A stretch of DNA of 64,000 nt from CAMBRQ01 sp945870325 (GTDB taxonomy: Bacteria > Bacillota > Clostridia > Lachnospirales > Lachnospiraceae): contig NZ_JBNPMC010000001.1 of assembly GCF_050313795.1 (NCBI RefSeq), forward strand, positions 1 through 64,000, given 5' to 3'. Position 1 is the first letter of the stretch. Each line of letters starts with the position of its first letter. The position numbers and the translations under genes are program-made. A model generated the notes under the pieces. That model worked only from the letters and a program-made list of their open reading frames with translations, did no database searches and had not been told where the DNA came from. This document shows, one piece after another, positions 54,072 to 62,580 of the stretch.

Positions 54072-55130
54072 ATGCAACAGAATCCTACACATTCCCAAAA
54101 AGAGGGCAATACTTTAAAAGTATATCATACTCAAAGCACCATCAGTTCCTTTTATGATATGTCTGCACCGATACAATTTACCTTAAGTTATTGCAGTGGG
54201 CTTTCCGATAAAGATTTCTTCAATATCATGACCATTTCCCCACTTGATCAGTTTCTATATTCAACACCAATTGTTGAAGATTTTTACAAATTTAATGCTC
54301 GAATTCCCCATCAGCATAGTTTTTTTGAATTATTGCTTGTCCTGGAGGGAAGTATCACGCAGAAAATAGAAGATAAGGAGTATTTGTATCCGGCAGGATC
54401 CTGCTGCCTGATCAACCAGAATGTCGTTCATGTAGAAAGATTTACCGGAAAGGCAAAAGTACTCTTTCTTGGCATGTCTGCAAATATGATAAAAGAATTA
54501 CTGGGATCTCATAAAACTGCTTATTTTCCAAAGGAGGAACGCACCATTGAAAATTCAATTTTTCAGTTTATGGCAGAGAATCTTCAATCAGAAAAAGGAA
54601 AAAATTATCTGGATTTCTTCCCGGTATTTCAAAATCAGAGCCATCTGAAAGACTTGCATCATCTTTCTGACCAGTTACTTCATGCAATGCTGATTCCCAA
54701 ATTAGGATCCACCTTCGCCATCAAATCACTGGTATGTGAATTATTCCAATACCTGGATACCAAAGAATATTATCATATCAGTAATGTGACTCTTAACTCC
54801 AGTTCCGATTTGCTCCTGTTTTCACGCATTAGTCACCTGATGGAGGACACCAACGGTCGAATGTCCAGACTCACTTTGGAAAAAACTCTATGTTACAGCG
54901 GTAATTATATTAATACCATCGTAAAAAAACATACAGGCATGTGCCTGTATGATTATGGCCTTTCCTTTAGACTAAAGAATGCTGCTTCGCTTTTAATCAA
55001 AACCAATATCCCGATCTCCTCTATTTCGGTACAGCTTGGTTTTACGAATCGAACGCATTTTTATAAAGTATTCAAAGCGAAATATGGAGTTTCTCCGGGA
55101 GAATATAGAAAATCGAACAACACCAACTAA
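54072..55130 (+). CDS. AraC-family regulator of the GPH-GH2 operon (inferred)
   Basis: 352 residues from the ATG at 54072, chosen for AAAGGAG 5 nt upstream; the frame is open to 53988. An N-terminal cupin-like sensor (HQHSFFELLLVLEGSI, about residues 78-93) and C-terminal double helix-turn-helix (about 250-345: SRLTLEKTLCYSGNYINTIVKK, and ISSISVQLGFTNRTHFYKVFKAKYG positions). Divergent from the GPH-GH2 genes, so it likely responds to their sugar. Confidence 0.88.
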   Translation: MQQNPTHSQKEGNTLKVYHTQSTISSFYDMSAPIQFTLSYCSGLSDKDFFNIMTISPLDQFLYSTPIVEDFYKFNARIPHQHSFFELLLVLEGSITQKIEDKEYLYPAGSCCLINQNVVHVERFTGKAKVLFLGMSANMIKELLGSHKTAYFPKEERTIENSIFQFMAENLQSEKGKNYLDFFPVFQNQSHLKDLHHLSDQLLHAMLIPKLGSTFAIKSLVCELFQYLDTKEYYHISNVTLNSSSDLLLFSRISHLMEDTNGRMSRLTLEKTLCYSGNYINTIVKKHTGMCLYDYGLSFRLKNAASLLIKTNIPISSISVQLGFTNRTHFYKVFKAKYGVSPGEYRKSNNTN

Positions 55131-55286
55131 TATCTGCCAATTAGACATGAGCCGTATCCCGTTTACGAATTTTCAAATTTTTCAAAAAAGGTCAATGACA
55201 ACCATCTTTTCCTTTATCGTATGTTATAATATAACTATAACAAAACAAGATTACTATAGCGTTTTTGGAATCATATATTTTTCTCA

Positions 55287-55341
55287 GTCAAAGACCCCGA
55301 TGCAAGCATGTCCGCTTGGCTCGTTGCTCGCGGGAATAAAA
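55287..55341. repeat. 55-bp dispersed repeat, copy 2
   Basis: Nearly identical to 12228-12282. Here it directly follows (on the minus strand) the terminator after the two tRNA genes. Contains the hairpin CAAGC-GGACAT-GCTTG. Confidence 0.7.
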
Positions 55342-55375
55342 TAAGGGATTGTGATTTCTCACAATCCCTTATTTT
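55338..55375. terminator. Terminator of the tRNA-Gln/tRNA-Pro unit (bidirectional)
   Basis: A 17-bp perfect stem (AAATAAGGGATTGTGA arm) with a 4-nt TTTC loop, 18 nt after the tRNA-Pro 3' end. The A/T-rich base of the stem provides a short U-tract in either direction, so it also serves the AraC gene. Confidence 0.8.
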
Positions 55376-55392
55376 CAGCACCTTGGCTTAAG

Positions 55393-55466
<74 letters not shown>

Positions 55467-55520
55467 GTATTTTGGCCGGATGCCTTGTTATCCAAAGCAT
55501 CCAGCGCCCCTGCCAAGGAA

Positions 55521-55591
55521 CTACGGATAGAGGACTCGAACCTCTACTAACAGAGTCAGAGTCTGCTGTGCTGCCATTACACCAATCCGCA
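55521..55591 (-). tRNA. tRNA-Gln (anticodon CTG)
   Basis: A 71-nt cloverleaf: acceptor TGCGGAT/ATCCGTA, D-arm with GGTGTAATGGCAGCA, anticodon stem GCAGA/TCTGT with loop CTCTGAC (anticodon CTG), T-arm AGAGG-TTCGAGT-CCTCT. Discriminator G. It reads CAG and lies 54 nt upstream of tRNA-Pro. As the organism has GatCAB, this tRNA may be charged through Glu-tRNA(Gln). Confidence 0.92.
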
Positions 55592-55718
55592 ATGTTTTCA
55601 GCGAACATATTATATTATAGCAAGATTTTGGCGAAAGTCAACCCTTTTCCCAAAGTTTTTTGCGATTTCTTGTTTCGTTTCTTGTTTTTTTGCTGATGCT
55701 TCCTCAGCATATGCCAGA

Positions 55719-56480
55719 CTACGCTATTACCAACGGAACCTCCATCTCCTGCGCCTTTTTAATCACATCCCTTGATACCTCATCATCCGTAATAATCTTA
55801 TACACTTCCCGTATCGGGCAGATCACCGACAGATAGCCGCCTCCAAACTTACTACTGTCTGCCAATACATAGACTTCTTCTGCTGCTTTCAGAATCGCCC
55901 GCTTTACCTGCATCTGCGGTGTTGCTATCGATGTAAGTCCTACGTCAAAATTAATGCTGTGAACTCCGATAAACGCCTTATCCACATGGAATTGCTCCAT
56001 ATTCTGCAAAGCCGCATCTCCCATTGTCGCTGCCAGATGACCGCCTACATGACCGCCCACCATATACAGTTCAACATGTTCCACCCCTGCAAGTTCATTT
56101 CCCACTAATAAGGAATTCGTTACAATCGCAAGGTGTTTTTCCGGATGCTCCTTAATAAATAATGCCAGATAAAAACTACTGGACGCGTCATCTATGATAA
56201 TTGTATCCCTGTCTTCAATGAATTCATATGCACAGGCAGCAATCCGCTTCTTACGTCCCATATTCCGGTAGATGCTTTCCGCGGAATATTTTCTCGTTGT
56301 TTCTTTCTCGATCTTTACTGCGCCGCCATGGGTTCTCTTCAACAGTCCTTCCATATCCATACTCTTGATATCATTACGGATCGTTACTTCCGAACACTCA
56401 AACTTCTTACTAAGTTCTGCCACTCTAACTTTTCCCATCTCTTCCACTTCACGTAATATCGCCTGTCTGCGCTCTTCCAT
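55719..56480 (-). CDS. DeoR-family transcriptional regulator of the tetronate cluster
   Basis: 253 residues from the ATG at 56480. The frame is open to 56555, but the upstream codons run over the promoter -10, so the shorter start is preferred. N-terminal winged helix (RRQAILREVEEMGKVRVAELSKKFECSEVTIRNDI, positions about 4-38) and the C-terminal DeoR sensor domain, related to sugar-phosphate isomerases (DDASSSFYLA, TNSLLVGNEL, DSSKFGG). Such regulators respond to phosphorylated sugars. It is the distal gene of the acid-sugar cluster and probably acts on the TTTTCGTTT direct repeats. Confidence 0.88.
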   Translation of the reverse strand: MEERRQAILREVEEMGKVRVAELSKKFECSEVTIRNDIKSMDMEGLLKRTHGGAVKIEKETTRKYSAESIYRNMGRKKRIAACAYEFIEDRDTIIIDDASSSFYLALFIKEHPEKHLAIVTNSLLVGNELAGVEHVELYMVGGHVGGHLAATMGDAALQNMEQFHVDKAFIGVHSINFDVGLTSIATPQMQVKRAILKAAEEVYVLADSSKFGGGYLSVICPIREVYKIITDDEVSRDVIKKAQEMEVPLVIA

Positions 56481-56526
56481 ACTTTTTACCACCCAATCCA
56501 TCATTCTATAATTCCCATACAAATCT

Positions 56527-56555
56527 ATTGTATCATATATAAATATTTTTTTCAC
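56527..56555 (-). promoter_or_regulatory. Promoter of the DeoR-family gene
   Basis: TACAAT (56527-56532) with a 17-nt spacer to GTGAAA (56550-56555), 46 nt before the preferred ATG. Confidence 0.5.
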
Positions 56556-56601
56556 ATATTTATGTAAATATCATGATAGATTTCTGTGTATTTATTTGTA
56601 T

Positions 56602-57102
56602 TCAACGCATTCTAATCCGACTCTGCCCTAACTGGGCAGCTATTATTGTAAATACAGGCACAAACCGATCCCCAAAATCTTTCTTTGGCAGAATCAACGC
56701 CTTATCCTTCTCATAATAGATTCCGATTGTCTTAGGCGTCACCACCGCCCGTTCTACCTGTTTCCAGTTATACGTTCTTACGAAGTCTGCTCTTTTTACA
56801 GTAATTCCCTCTTCCGCAAAGACATATTCCACCGGATTCTTATATTCTTCATTGACCAGTACCTGATTCTTCGCTCTTATTTTAAGTTGAAGCGGTGTAC
56901 CTCCAAGAAATATTGCCGCAGCCACAAAACAGAAAACCGCGCCATAGGTTCCCGTCTTACCCGTCACATACATAATAATCCCCATAAACGCAACAGCAAG
57001 CCCCAGAATATTCACTAAAAAGCCACTGAATTTTGAATAAGCATGAAATAACAGGAAGTCATACAATGTATCTTTTGTCATATGTACGGTTATCTGATTC
57101 AT
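56602..57102 (-). CDS. YcxB-like membrane protein
   Basis: 166 residues; two membrane helices (about 28-48 and 52-72) followed by a cytoplasmic YcxB-type domain (EYVFAEEGITVKRADFVRTYNWKQVERAVVTPKTIGIYY, positions about 90-129). Function unknown. AAGGAG lies 12 nt before the ATG. It sits between kdgT and the DeoR gene, and may have been placed there by chance. Confidence 0.8.
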   Translation of the reverse strand: MNQITVHMTKDTLYDFLLFHAYSKFSGFLVNILGLAVAFMGIIMYVTGKTGTYGAVFCFVAAAIFLGGTPLQLKIRAKNQVLVNEEYKNPVEYVFAEEGITVKRADFVRTYNWKQVERAVVTPKTIGIYYEKDKALILPKKDFGDRFVPVFTIIAAQLGQSRIRMR

Positions 57103-57186
57103 ATCCCTTTTCTCCTTAAAGACTTTTCAACCAGGCATCACCTATACCGCTGCCGCGCCGCTATCCACACGGCAGCGAGTATTATA

Positions 57187-58208
57187 TTATATTTTTCCGT
57201 AAGCCCATCCTTCCGGGCTATAGATACCCTTCTGTTTCTTCTGCATATATTTGTCAAACGCTGCTGTTATGAATGGGCACAAGAACAGTGTAATAATAGA
57301 CGCTGTTGCACACTGCGCCGTTGCCATACTGACATATCCCTCCATAGACGGATCTGCTTCGGCAACTGCCGCCGGCGTCATGGCTGAATTCAGTGCTGTA
57401 GTACCGATCGCTGCGCCCATTGCATTCCGTTCCTTCTTCGGAAGCAAAAGGTTAACTACAAAGAAGAAGAGAACTGCTGTTGCTGCCGAGATAAGACCAA
57501 GCACAATACCTGATGCTCCTGCCGTAAGGATTGTCTTAACATCCGTCTTTGCGCCGATAGAAATCGTCATAAAGAAGGTTACGATAGGCTGTGCCGCTTT
57601 GCATGCATCACGGAAGCCTTTGTCCAGATTTCCCCAGACAAATCCGATCAACAATGGCACCAACACCGCGATCAATGATTTAATCGGAATATTCGCAAGA
57701 CCCGTTGCCCCAAGCGCAATCAGCGTAAAGAACGGTCCGTCGTTCAATGACAGAATAGAAATCGCACCTGTATCTGTCGCATTACCAAATTGCGAAGACA
57801 ATGAAATATACAGAGAGCCATTGGAATTTGTAATTGCCGCAATCAGTACGAAAGGTGCAATTCCAAGAAATCCCTCCGGTTCGCATATCTTCCCGACAAC
57901 GATTCCAAGCAGCACTCCAAATAAGAACTTCACCCCTGTCATAACCACGCCCTTGTATAAAGGCATGCCTACCTGCTTGATATTAATCATAGAGCCACAT
58001 ATGATCAGGAAGAATCCCATCATACATGAATTTCCTTCATAGAATAACGCCGTTACATAGCCTCCAATCTGGAACACTGCGGCACGAATGTTGCCAGCAG
58101 GACCGCGATTACCAGCGGAATAATTACCAGGCCGCCCGGCAATTCCTTCATCTTGTTAAGGATATTAAAATCCCTGGTCTCTTTCATTTCTGTGTTTTGT
58201 TGATTCAT
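57187..58208 (-). pseudogene. kdgT: 2-keto-3-deoxygluconate permease (KdgT family), frameshifted near its N-terminus
   Basis: The natural start is the ATG at 58208 (AGGAGAGG upstream). It encodes the first KdgT helix with KMKELPGG and LVIIPLVIAVLLATFVP. The frame then ends in the wrong phase at about 58,050, while the second frame (from about 58,077) continues VFQIGGYVTALFYEG for 296 residues to 57187. One missing base near 58,077-58,084 explains both halves. The rest looks healthy, with NSNGSLY and MTPAAVAEADP typical of KdgT. A GTG at 58077 has no ribosome site. The family imports 2-keto-3-deoxygluconate or related sugar acids with H+; here a tetronate is a reasonable substrate. Confidence 0.8.
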
Positions 58209-58280
58209 TTTTCCTCTCCTTTTCTTTATATATCTTCATGCATTGTCCGCATGATTATCAGGATGTTCATCACCTGATAT

Positions 58281-59669
58281 CTATCTCTCCGCTTCTCTGA
58301 ACAAGCGTTTTACAATATCACATGCGATATTGTCATTGCCTGTTAATCCGCCTTTCCCAACCACCGGAAGTCCGTGGCAAGCACTTCCGATCAATCGTCC
58401 TATATCTGTTTGTGGGATAACATAGTCAAGTACCTCAAGACATTCCACACCAAGCTGATAGCATACATTCACCATTGTATCTCCACCTGTTGTATATAAA
58501 CCAGCGATATTCTCTTTACCAGAGAACTCCAGAACCTCGGCAATAATCCTTCCTAACCCTGCATTGATACGGTTTGCGCTCATTCCTTCCGCATAATGGC
58601 GCTTCGCATCCTCTTCATCCAGATTCAATAATTCGCCGTGCAGAGCCGTTTCAAAAAGAATCGCCCTTGGTTTCTTCTCCTGCGACAGCAATTCCGTTGC
58701 TTTTTGAACCGCTTTTGCCACCTCACCCTTAGCAGCCGCGCCGCCTTCAATCAACGGAATCGGCTCTACGCTAATTCTTATATGGCGCTCATCCCGGCAG
58801 AGGATCGCCATCTATTTCTTTGTAACCGGTGTTGCGCTTCCCGCCGCAATAAGGACCGTCTTGTCACTCTCTTCTTCCTCCGGAGGCAGATTGGCTTCCT
58901 CAATCCCGATCAGGCTCCTATGATATGCCATCTTAGCTGTAAACGGTTCCGGATCCACACTGACCACGTTCCATCCCAGGGAAATACATGCCTGCGCGAT
59001 ATTTTCTACATCTTGCAAAGCAATTGCATCTACTACGATCACCTCGCATCCGGCATTCCTCCGCTCTGCCAGCGCCTCTTCAATCACTTCGTCTCCCTGA
59101 AGCACCTGGTCCAAGGTTACCAGTCCGACCTTACGGCGCGTCTGGACGGACAGAAGTTTGGGTATGTAACTTTCCTTTACCGGAGTTCTTACATCTTGTG
59201 CAACCGGAGTATTGATCAGCGCAACGCCATCTATCACCGAATATCCTCCAACCAGAATCCTTCTTGACTGCGGCATCGCTGGTACCACAACAGCCACGGT
59301 TCCCTCTTCTAACTGATCCAGCATCGCATCAAGCTCTACCCCAATTCCACCACGAAGGGTAGTATCGATTCTTTTCTGGAAATACTTCACCCCCATATTC
59401 TTAAGGGCGATCGTTGCTTCCTTCACCTTATCGTACGCCCCATTCGCCGGAAGCGGACGACTGTTGCTGCTGATGATAATAGCATCCAGTTCCTCTACGC
59501 CTTCCGCTTGCGTTGCAGCTTCTACATTGAAAAACACTGCCGTTCTCGCCTTGCTTCTCGCCAGCAACACTCCCGTGGTAGTTGCTCCGGTAAGATCATC
59601 GGCTACTGCTCCAATCAGTGGCATCTCTTTAACCTCTCTTTCTTTCACCGCTATTTTTTGGCTTCCCAT
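58281..59669 (-). pseudogene. Four-carbon acid-sugar kinase (DUF1537/DtnK-OtnK family) split by an in-frame TAG
   Basis: Two abutting frames in the same phase: 58812-59669 (N-terminal domain, start at 59669 or more family-like at 59624, GAVADDLTGATTTG) and 58281-58811 (C-terminal nucleotide-binding domain, LYTTGGDTM and GLPVVGKGGLTGN). The N-part ends ATPVTKK, then TAG, then MAILCRDERH. One C-to-T change in CAG would make this stop, and reading through it gives a complete protein of about 460 residues. DUF1537 kinases phosphorylate D-threonate, D-erythronate or related acids. Next to pdxA the D-threonate/tetronate route is the best guess. A stop exactly between the domains could also allow two separate polypeptides to assemble. 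Confidence 0.82.
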
Positions 59670-59671
59670 AA

Positions 59672-60691
59672 TTATTGCATCTCTTTCTCATGCTGCTTTG
59701 CTGCATATTCAGCAACCACTTTCGTTGATTCAATCAGGCTTACACATCCTGCGACTCCTTTTCCCGCAATATCGAATGCGGTTCCGTGATCTACCGAACT
59801 TCTGATGAACGGAAGCCCGAAAGTAAGTGTGACTGATTTTTCAAAATCCAATGTCTTACATGCAATGTGCCCCTGATCATGATACAGAGAAAGAATCGCA
59901 TCAAACTTGCCGGATTTTCCGATATTGAATACCGAGTCCGCCGGGCAAGGTCCGATTGCGTTGATTCCACGCTCCTTAGCCGCTTCTACTGCCGGTCCGA
60001 TATCCGTAAGTTCTTCCGTACCAAACAGACCATTATCTCCATTATGCGGATTCAATCCTGCAACTGCTATCAACGGATTCTCGATTCCGATCTTGCGGAG
60101 TTCTTTGTCAATATTGATGACGTTCTCAAGCACAATCTCTTTGGAAGCATAATGGCACGCATCCACCAGAGACATATGGCGGCTTACAAAGAATACTCTT
60201 AACTTATGGCAAGAAAACATCGTAAGCGCATACGGGGATTTCGTCTGGTTCTGATAGATCTCTGTATGTCCCGGCTCTTTGATTCCAACCAGTTTTATTG
60301 CTCCCTTATGAATGGGGGATGTGGACACGGCATTAATCTTCTTGGTCATTCCAAGTTCAATCGACTTCATGATCCAGTCAATTGCCATCTGACCCGCTAA
60401 TTTCTGCTCCTTTCCCCATTCAATAGAATCTGTATCATACTCTCCTGTCTCCAGGATATCTACCGTGCCATATTCGTATTTTGCTTCTGATGGATCTGTA
60501 ATGTTGTTGTACTTTAATTCTTTTCCCAATACTTTGGCTGCTTTTTCCATAATTGCTTTGCTTCCGATCACAAATGGTCTGCAGCATTCGTGGATTTCCT
60601 TTGATAACATTGTTCCAACTACAATCTCTGGTCCTATGCCGGCCGGGTCTCCCATTGTAATCGCTGTAATAGGTCTGAACTTTTCTTCCAT
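59672..60691 (-). CDS. pdxA2: PdxA2-type 4-phospho-tetronate dehydrogenase
   Basis: 339 residues from the ATG at 60691 (AAAGGAGAGAAAG upstream). PdxA family marks: MGDPAGIGPEI (about 13-23), HKGAIKLVG, PGHTEIYQ and LYHDQGHIACK; metal-binding histidines present. Classical PdxA acts in vitamin B6 synthesis, but beside a DUF1537 kinase it is the PdxA2 subgroup, which oxidises and decarboxylates D-threonate/erythronate 4-phosphate to dihydroxyacetone phosphate. First gene of the cluster operon; 2 nt separate it from the kinase frame. Confidence 0.88.
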   Translation of the reverse strand: MEEKFRPITAITMGDPAGIGPEIVVGTMLSKEIHECCRPFVIGSKAIMEKAAKVLGKELKYNNITDPSEAKYEYGTVDILETGEYDTDSIEWGKEQKLAGQMAIDWIMKSIELGMTKKINAVSTSPIHKGAIKLVGIKEPGHTEIYQNQTKSPYALTMFSCHKLRVFFVSRHMSLVDACHYASKEIVLENVINIDKELRKIGIENPLIAVAGLNPHNGDNGLFGTEELTDIGPAVEAAKERGINAIGPCPADSVFNIGKSGKFDAILSLYHDQGHIACKTLDFEKSVTLTFGLPFIRSSVDHGTAFDIAGKGVAGCVSLIESTKVVAEYAAKQHEKEMQ

Positions 60692-60713
60692 TCTTTCTCT
60701 CCTTTTCATTTTA

Positions 60714-60746
60714 TTTTCGTTTTATTTTTGTTTAATTTTTGTTTGC
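60714..60746. promoter_or_regulatory. Three 11-bp direct repeats upstream of pdxA2 (candidate DeoR operator)
   Basis: TTTTCGTTTTA, TTTTTGTTTAA and TTTTTGTTTGC in direct succession, period 11 bp, 23 nt upstream of the pdxA2 ATG. DeoR-type repressors commonly bind direct repeats. Confidence 0.55.
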
Positions 60747-60862
60747 GAATTAATTTTATCCCGATTTTGAGGATTTTTCAACATGTTTTTGTAAATTCAG
60801 TACATTTATATATTTTAAACACCACATTTTTGTGCGATATATATTAGTTTTGCCCTCCTTTC

Positions 60863-60889
60863 TTTCGTTTATTTTTGTTTTTTCGTTTC
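60863..60889. promoter_or_regulatory. Second set of TTTCGTTT-like direct repeats in the pdxA2/tpiA gap
   Basis: TTTCGTTTATT, TTTGTTTTTTC, GTTTCT in direct succession, on the tpiA-proximal side of the 288-nt divergent gap (60692-60979). Confidence 0.45.
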
Positions 60890-60979
60890 TATTTATTATC
60901 ACCATTTTTGTAGTTGCGTTTTTTTCGTTTCCAGAATATAATGAAATCAATTCATCAAATACAACATAAGGAGGTAAAT

Positions 60980-61768
60980 ATGAAAAAATTATATTTTGGA
61001 AGCAACCTGAAAATGTACAAAACTATTCAGGAAACAGTTTCTTATCTTCAGTCACTTTATGAGAAGACAAAAGATATCAGCAGAGACGATATCGACCTGT
61101 TCATCATCCCATCCTACACTGCACTTGAAAGTGCGGCCAAGCATATCGACCAGTCCTATATCAAATTAGGCGCTCAGAATATGTGTTGGGCCGATGAAGG
61201 GCAATTTACCGGAGAGATTTCTCCTATTATGCTCAAAGAACTCGGTCTTAACCTGGTCATGATCGGCCATTCCGAGAGAAGACATGTATTTGGCGAGACG
61301 GATTCCGAAGAAAACCAGAAGGTGAAAGCCGCTCTTAACCACGGCTTCACCACTCTTCTCTGCATCGGCGAGACTGCACAGGAAAAGGATTATAACATCA
61401 GCGCGGAAGTTCTCAGAATGCAGTTAAAAATAGGATTACATGACATCCCCCTCTCCCACCTTTCCAATCTTTGGATCTCATACGAGCCTGTCTGGTCCAT
61501 CGGAGTAAACGGGACTCCTGCTTCCGCCGGGTACGCAGAAAAGATGCATAAAATAATCAAAGAATGTCTGACCGAACTTTTCGGGGATGCCGGGAAGGAT
61601 ATCCCAACATTATATGGCGGAAGCGTAAACCCTGACAATGCCTGCCAGTTAATCACACAGCCTTCCATCGACGGGTTATTTACCGGACGCGCCGCATGGC
61701 AGGCAGATAAGTTCGAGCAATTAATCCGTGATGCAATGGCGTCTTATGAAGCGCAGCAAAAAAACTAA
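60980..61768 (+). CDS. Triosephosphate isomerase paralogue (tetrose/triose-phosphate isomerase)
   Basis: 262 residues from the ATG at 60980, with a perfect AGGAGG 6 nt upstream. All TIM catalytic parts are present: GSNLKMYK (Asn and Lys, residues 8-15), IGHSERRH (His), YEPVWSIG (Glu) and YGGSVNP phosphate loop. Compared with housekeeping TpiA (GNWKMN) the first loop is altered. Placement beside a tetronate kinase and PdxA2 suggests either supply of DHAP to glycolysis or a tetrulose-phosphate isomerase role, as for TIM homologues in erythritol pathways. Confidence 0.85.
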   Translation: MKKLYFGSNLKMYKTIQETVSYLQSLYEKTKDISRDDIDLFIIPSYTALESAAKHIDQSYIKLGAQNMCWADEGQFTGEISPIMLKELGLNLVMIGHSERRHVFGETDSEENQKVKAALNHGFTTLLCIGETAQEKDYNISAEVLRMQLKIGLHDIPLSHLSNLWISYEPVWSIGVNGTPASAGYAEKMHKIIKECLTELFGDAGKDIPTLYGGSVNPDNACQLITQPSIDGLFTGRAAWQADKFEQLIRDAMASYEAQQKN

Positions 61769-61843
61769 TCGTGCTTTTGTTTGCAAAATACAACAGGAAA
61801 TCTGGTCAGCACTTCTGCTCAGATACATAAAAAGGGGCATAAA

Positions 61844-61869
61844 AAAAAGGAGGGGCATCCCTCCTTTTT
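61844..61869. terminator. Bidirectional terminator between tpiA paralogue and rpiB
   Basis: AAAAAGGAGGG-GCAT-CCCTCCTTTTT, 11-bp stem with flanking A and T tracts, between converging genes. Confidence 0.88.
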
Positions 61870-61889
61870 CTTGCATATCGATCCACATT

Positions 61890-62330
61890 CTAGTGTGCGT
61901 TCTCATAATTAACGAACGCATCTACTTTCGGCTGAGAAGCGCACCCTTTCTCGAATTCATTTGTTAAAAAGGCTTCTGTCAGTTCTTCTCTCAACTTATT
62001 TCCAATCGTAAATGCTCCCATGCATGCGATATTGGCATCATTACTAAGACGTGCACGCTTTGCAGAATAGACATCCGAAAGCAGAGCTGCATATGCACCC
62101 TTTACCTTGTTGGCCGCAATGGATACGCCAAGCCCGGTTCCGCAGATTAAGATTCCCCGATCATACTCCTTCGTCGCAACTGCCTCTGCCACCCGGATAG
62201 CCACATTCGCATAGATCGGGTCCTCACTTCCGAAATCTGTCACTTCACCGTATCCCTTCTTTTCAATAAACTCGATCAATTCTTCTTTCGCCTGCTTGGC
62301 ATTTGGATCACAACCGATTGCAATTTTCAT
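61890..62330 (-). CDS. rpiB: Ribose-5-phosphate isomerase B family protein
   Basis: 146 residues from the ATG at 62330 (GGAGGAAAAG upstream). RpiB/LacAB fold: IAIGCDPNAKQ start, active-site Cys loop ICGTGLGVSIAANKVKG (positions about 64-80), SNDANIACMG. The usual DHxG start is CDPNA here, so the substrate may differ from ribose-5-phosphate. In tetrose-phosphate pathways RpiB homologues act as D-erythrulose-4-phosphate isomerases, which fits this neighbourhood. Confidence 0.87.
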   Translation of the reverse strand: MKIAIGCDPNAKQAKEELIEFIEKKGYGEVTDFGSEDPIYANVAIRVAEAVATKEYDRGILICGTGLGVSIAANKVKGAYAALLSDVYSAKRARLSNDANIACMGAFTIGNKLREELTEAFLTNEFEKGCASQPKVDAFVNYENAH

Positions 62331-62344
62331 TTTCTTTTCCTCCA

Positions 62345-62430
62345 TTTTCGATTTGTTTTGTTTTATCATTTTATCACTTGCGTTCTCATTTGTCTATAAT
62401 TGTGTTTATTTTCGTTTATATTTTGTTTTT
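62345..62430. promoter_or_regulatory. TTTTCG-type direct repeats upstream of rpiB
   Basis: Two pairs: TTTTCGATTTG/TTTTGTTTTAT (62345-62366) and TTTTCGTTTAT/ATTTTGTTTTT (62409-62430), each 11-bp spaced. They are like those of the pdxA2/tpiA gap, suggesting shared control by the DeoR protein. Confidence 0.5.
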
Positions 62431-62538
62431 GTTAATTCAAAAGCAATCGCAACCCGCCAATTTAAAAAAAGCCAAAAAAGTACCCTGCGCCACATTGGGT
62501 ACAGGGCATATGTCAATTAGGTACACCACATTTGCTAA

Positions 62539-62577
62539 TTGGGGACGTAGTAAAAGTGCATTTTACTACGTCCCCAA
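62539..62577. repeat. REP-like perfect palindrome after dapL
   Basis: A 17-bp stem (TTGGGGACGTAGTAAAA arm) with a 5-nt loop, 3 nt from the dapL stop. No U-tract follows on the minus strand. A second imperfect hairpin with TACCCTG/CAGGG lies at 62481-62507. It may terminate transcription, but the paired arrangement is also like REP/BIME repeats. Confidence 0.6.
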
Positions 62578-62580
62578 CTA

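Noticed and set aside
58638..59267. 209-codon plus-strand frame antisense to the DUF1537 kinase
   Set aside because: Antisense to a conserved kinase gene; Cys/Arg-rich artefact.
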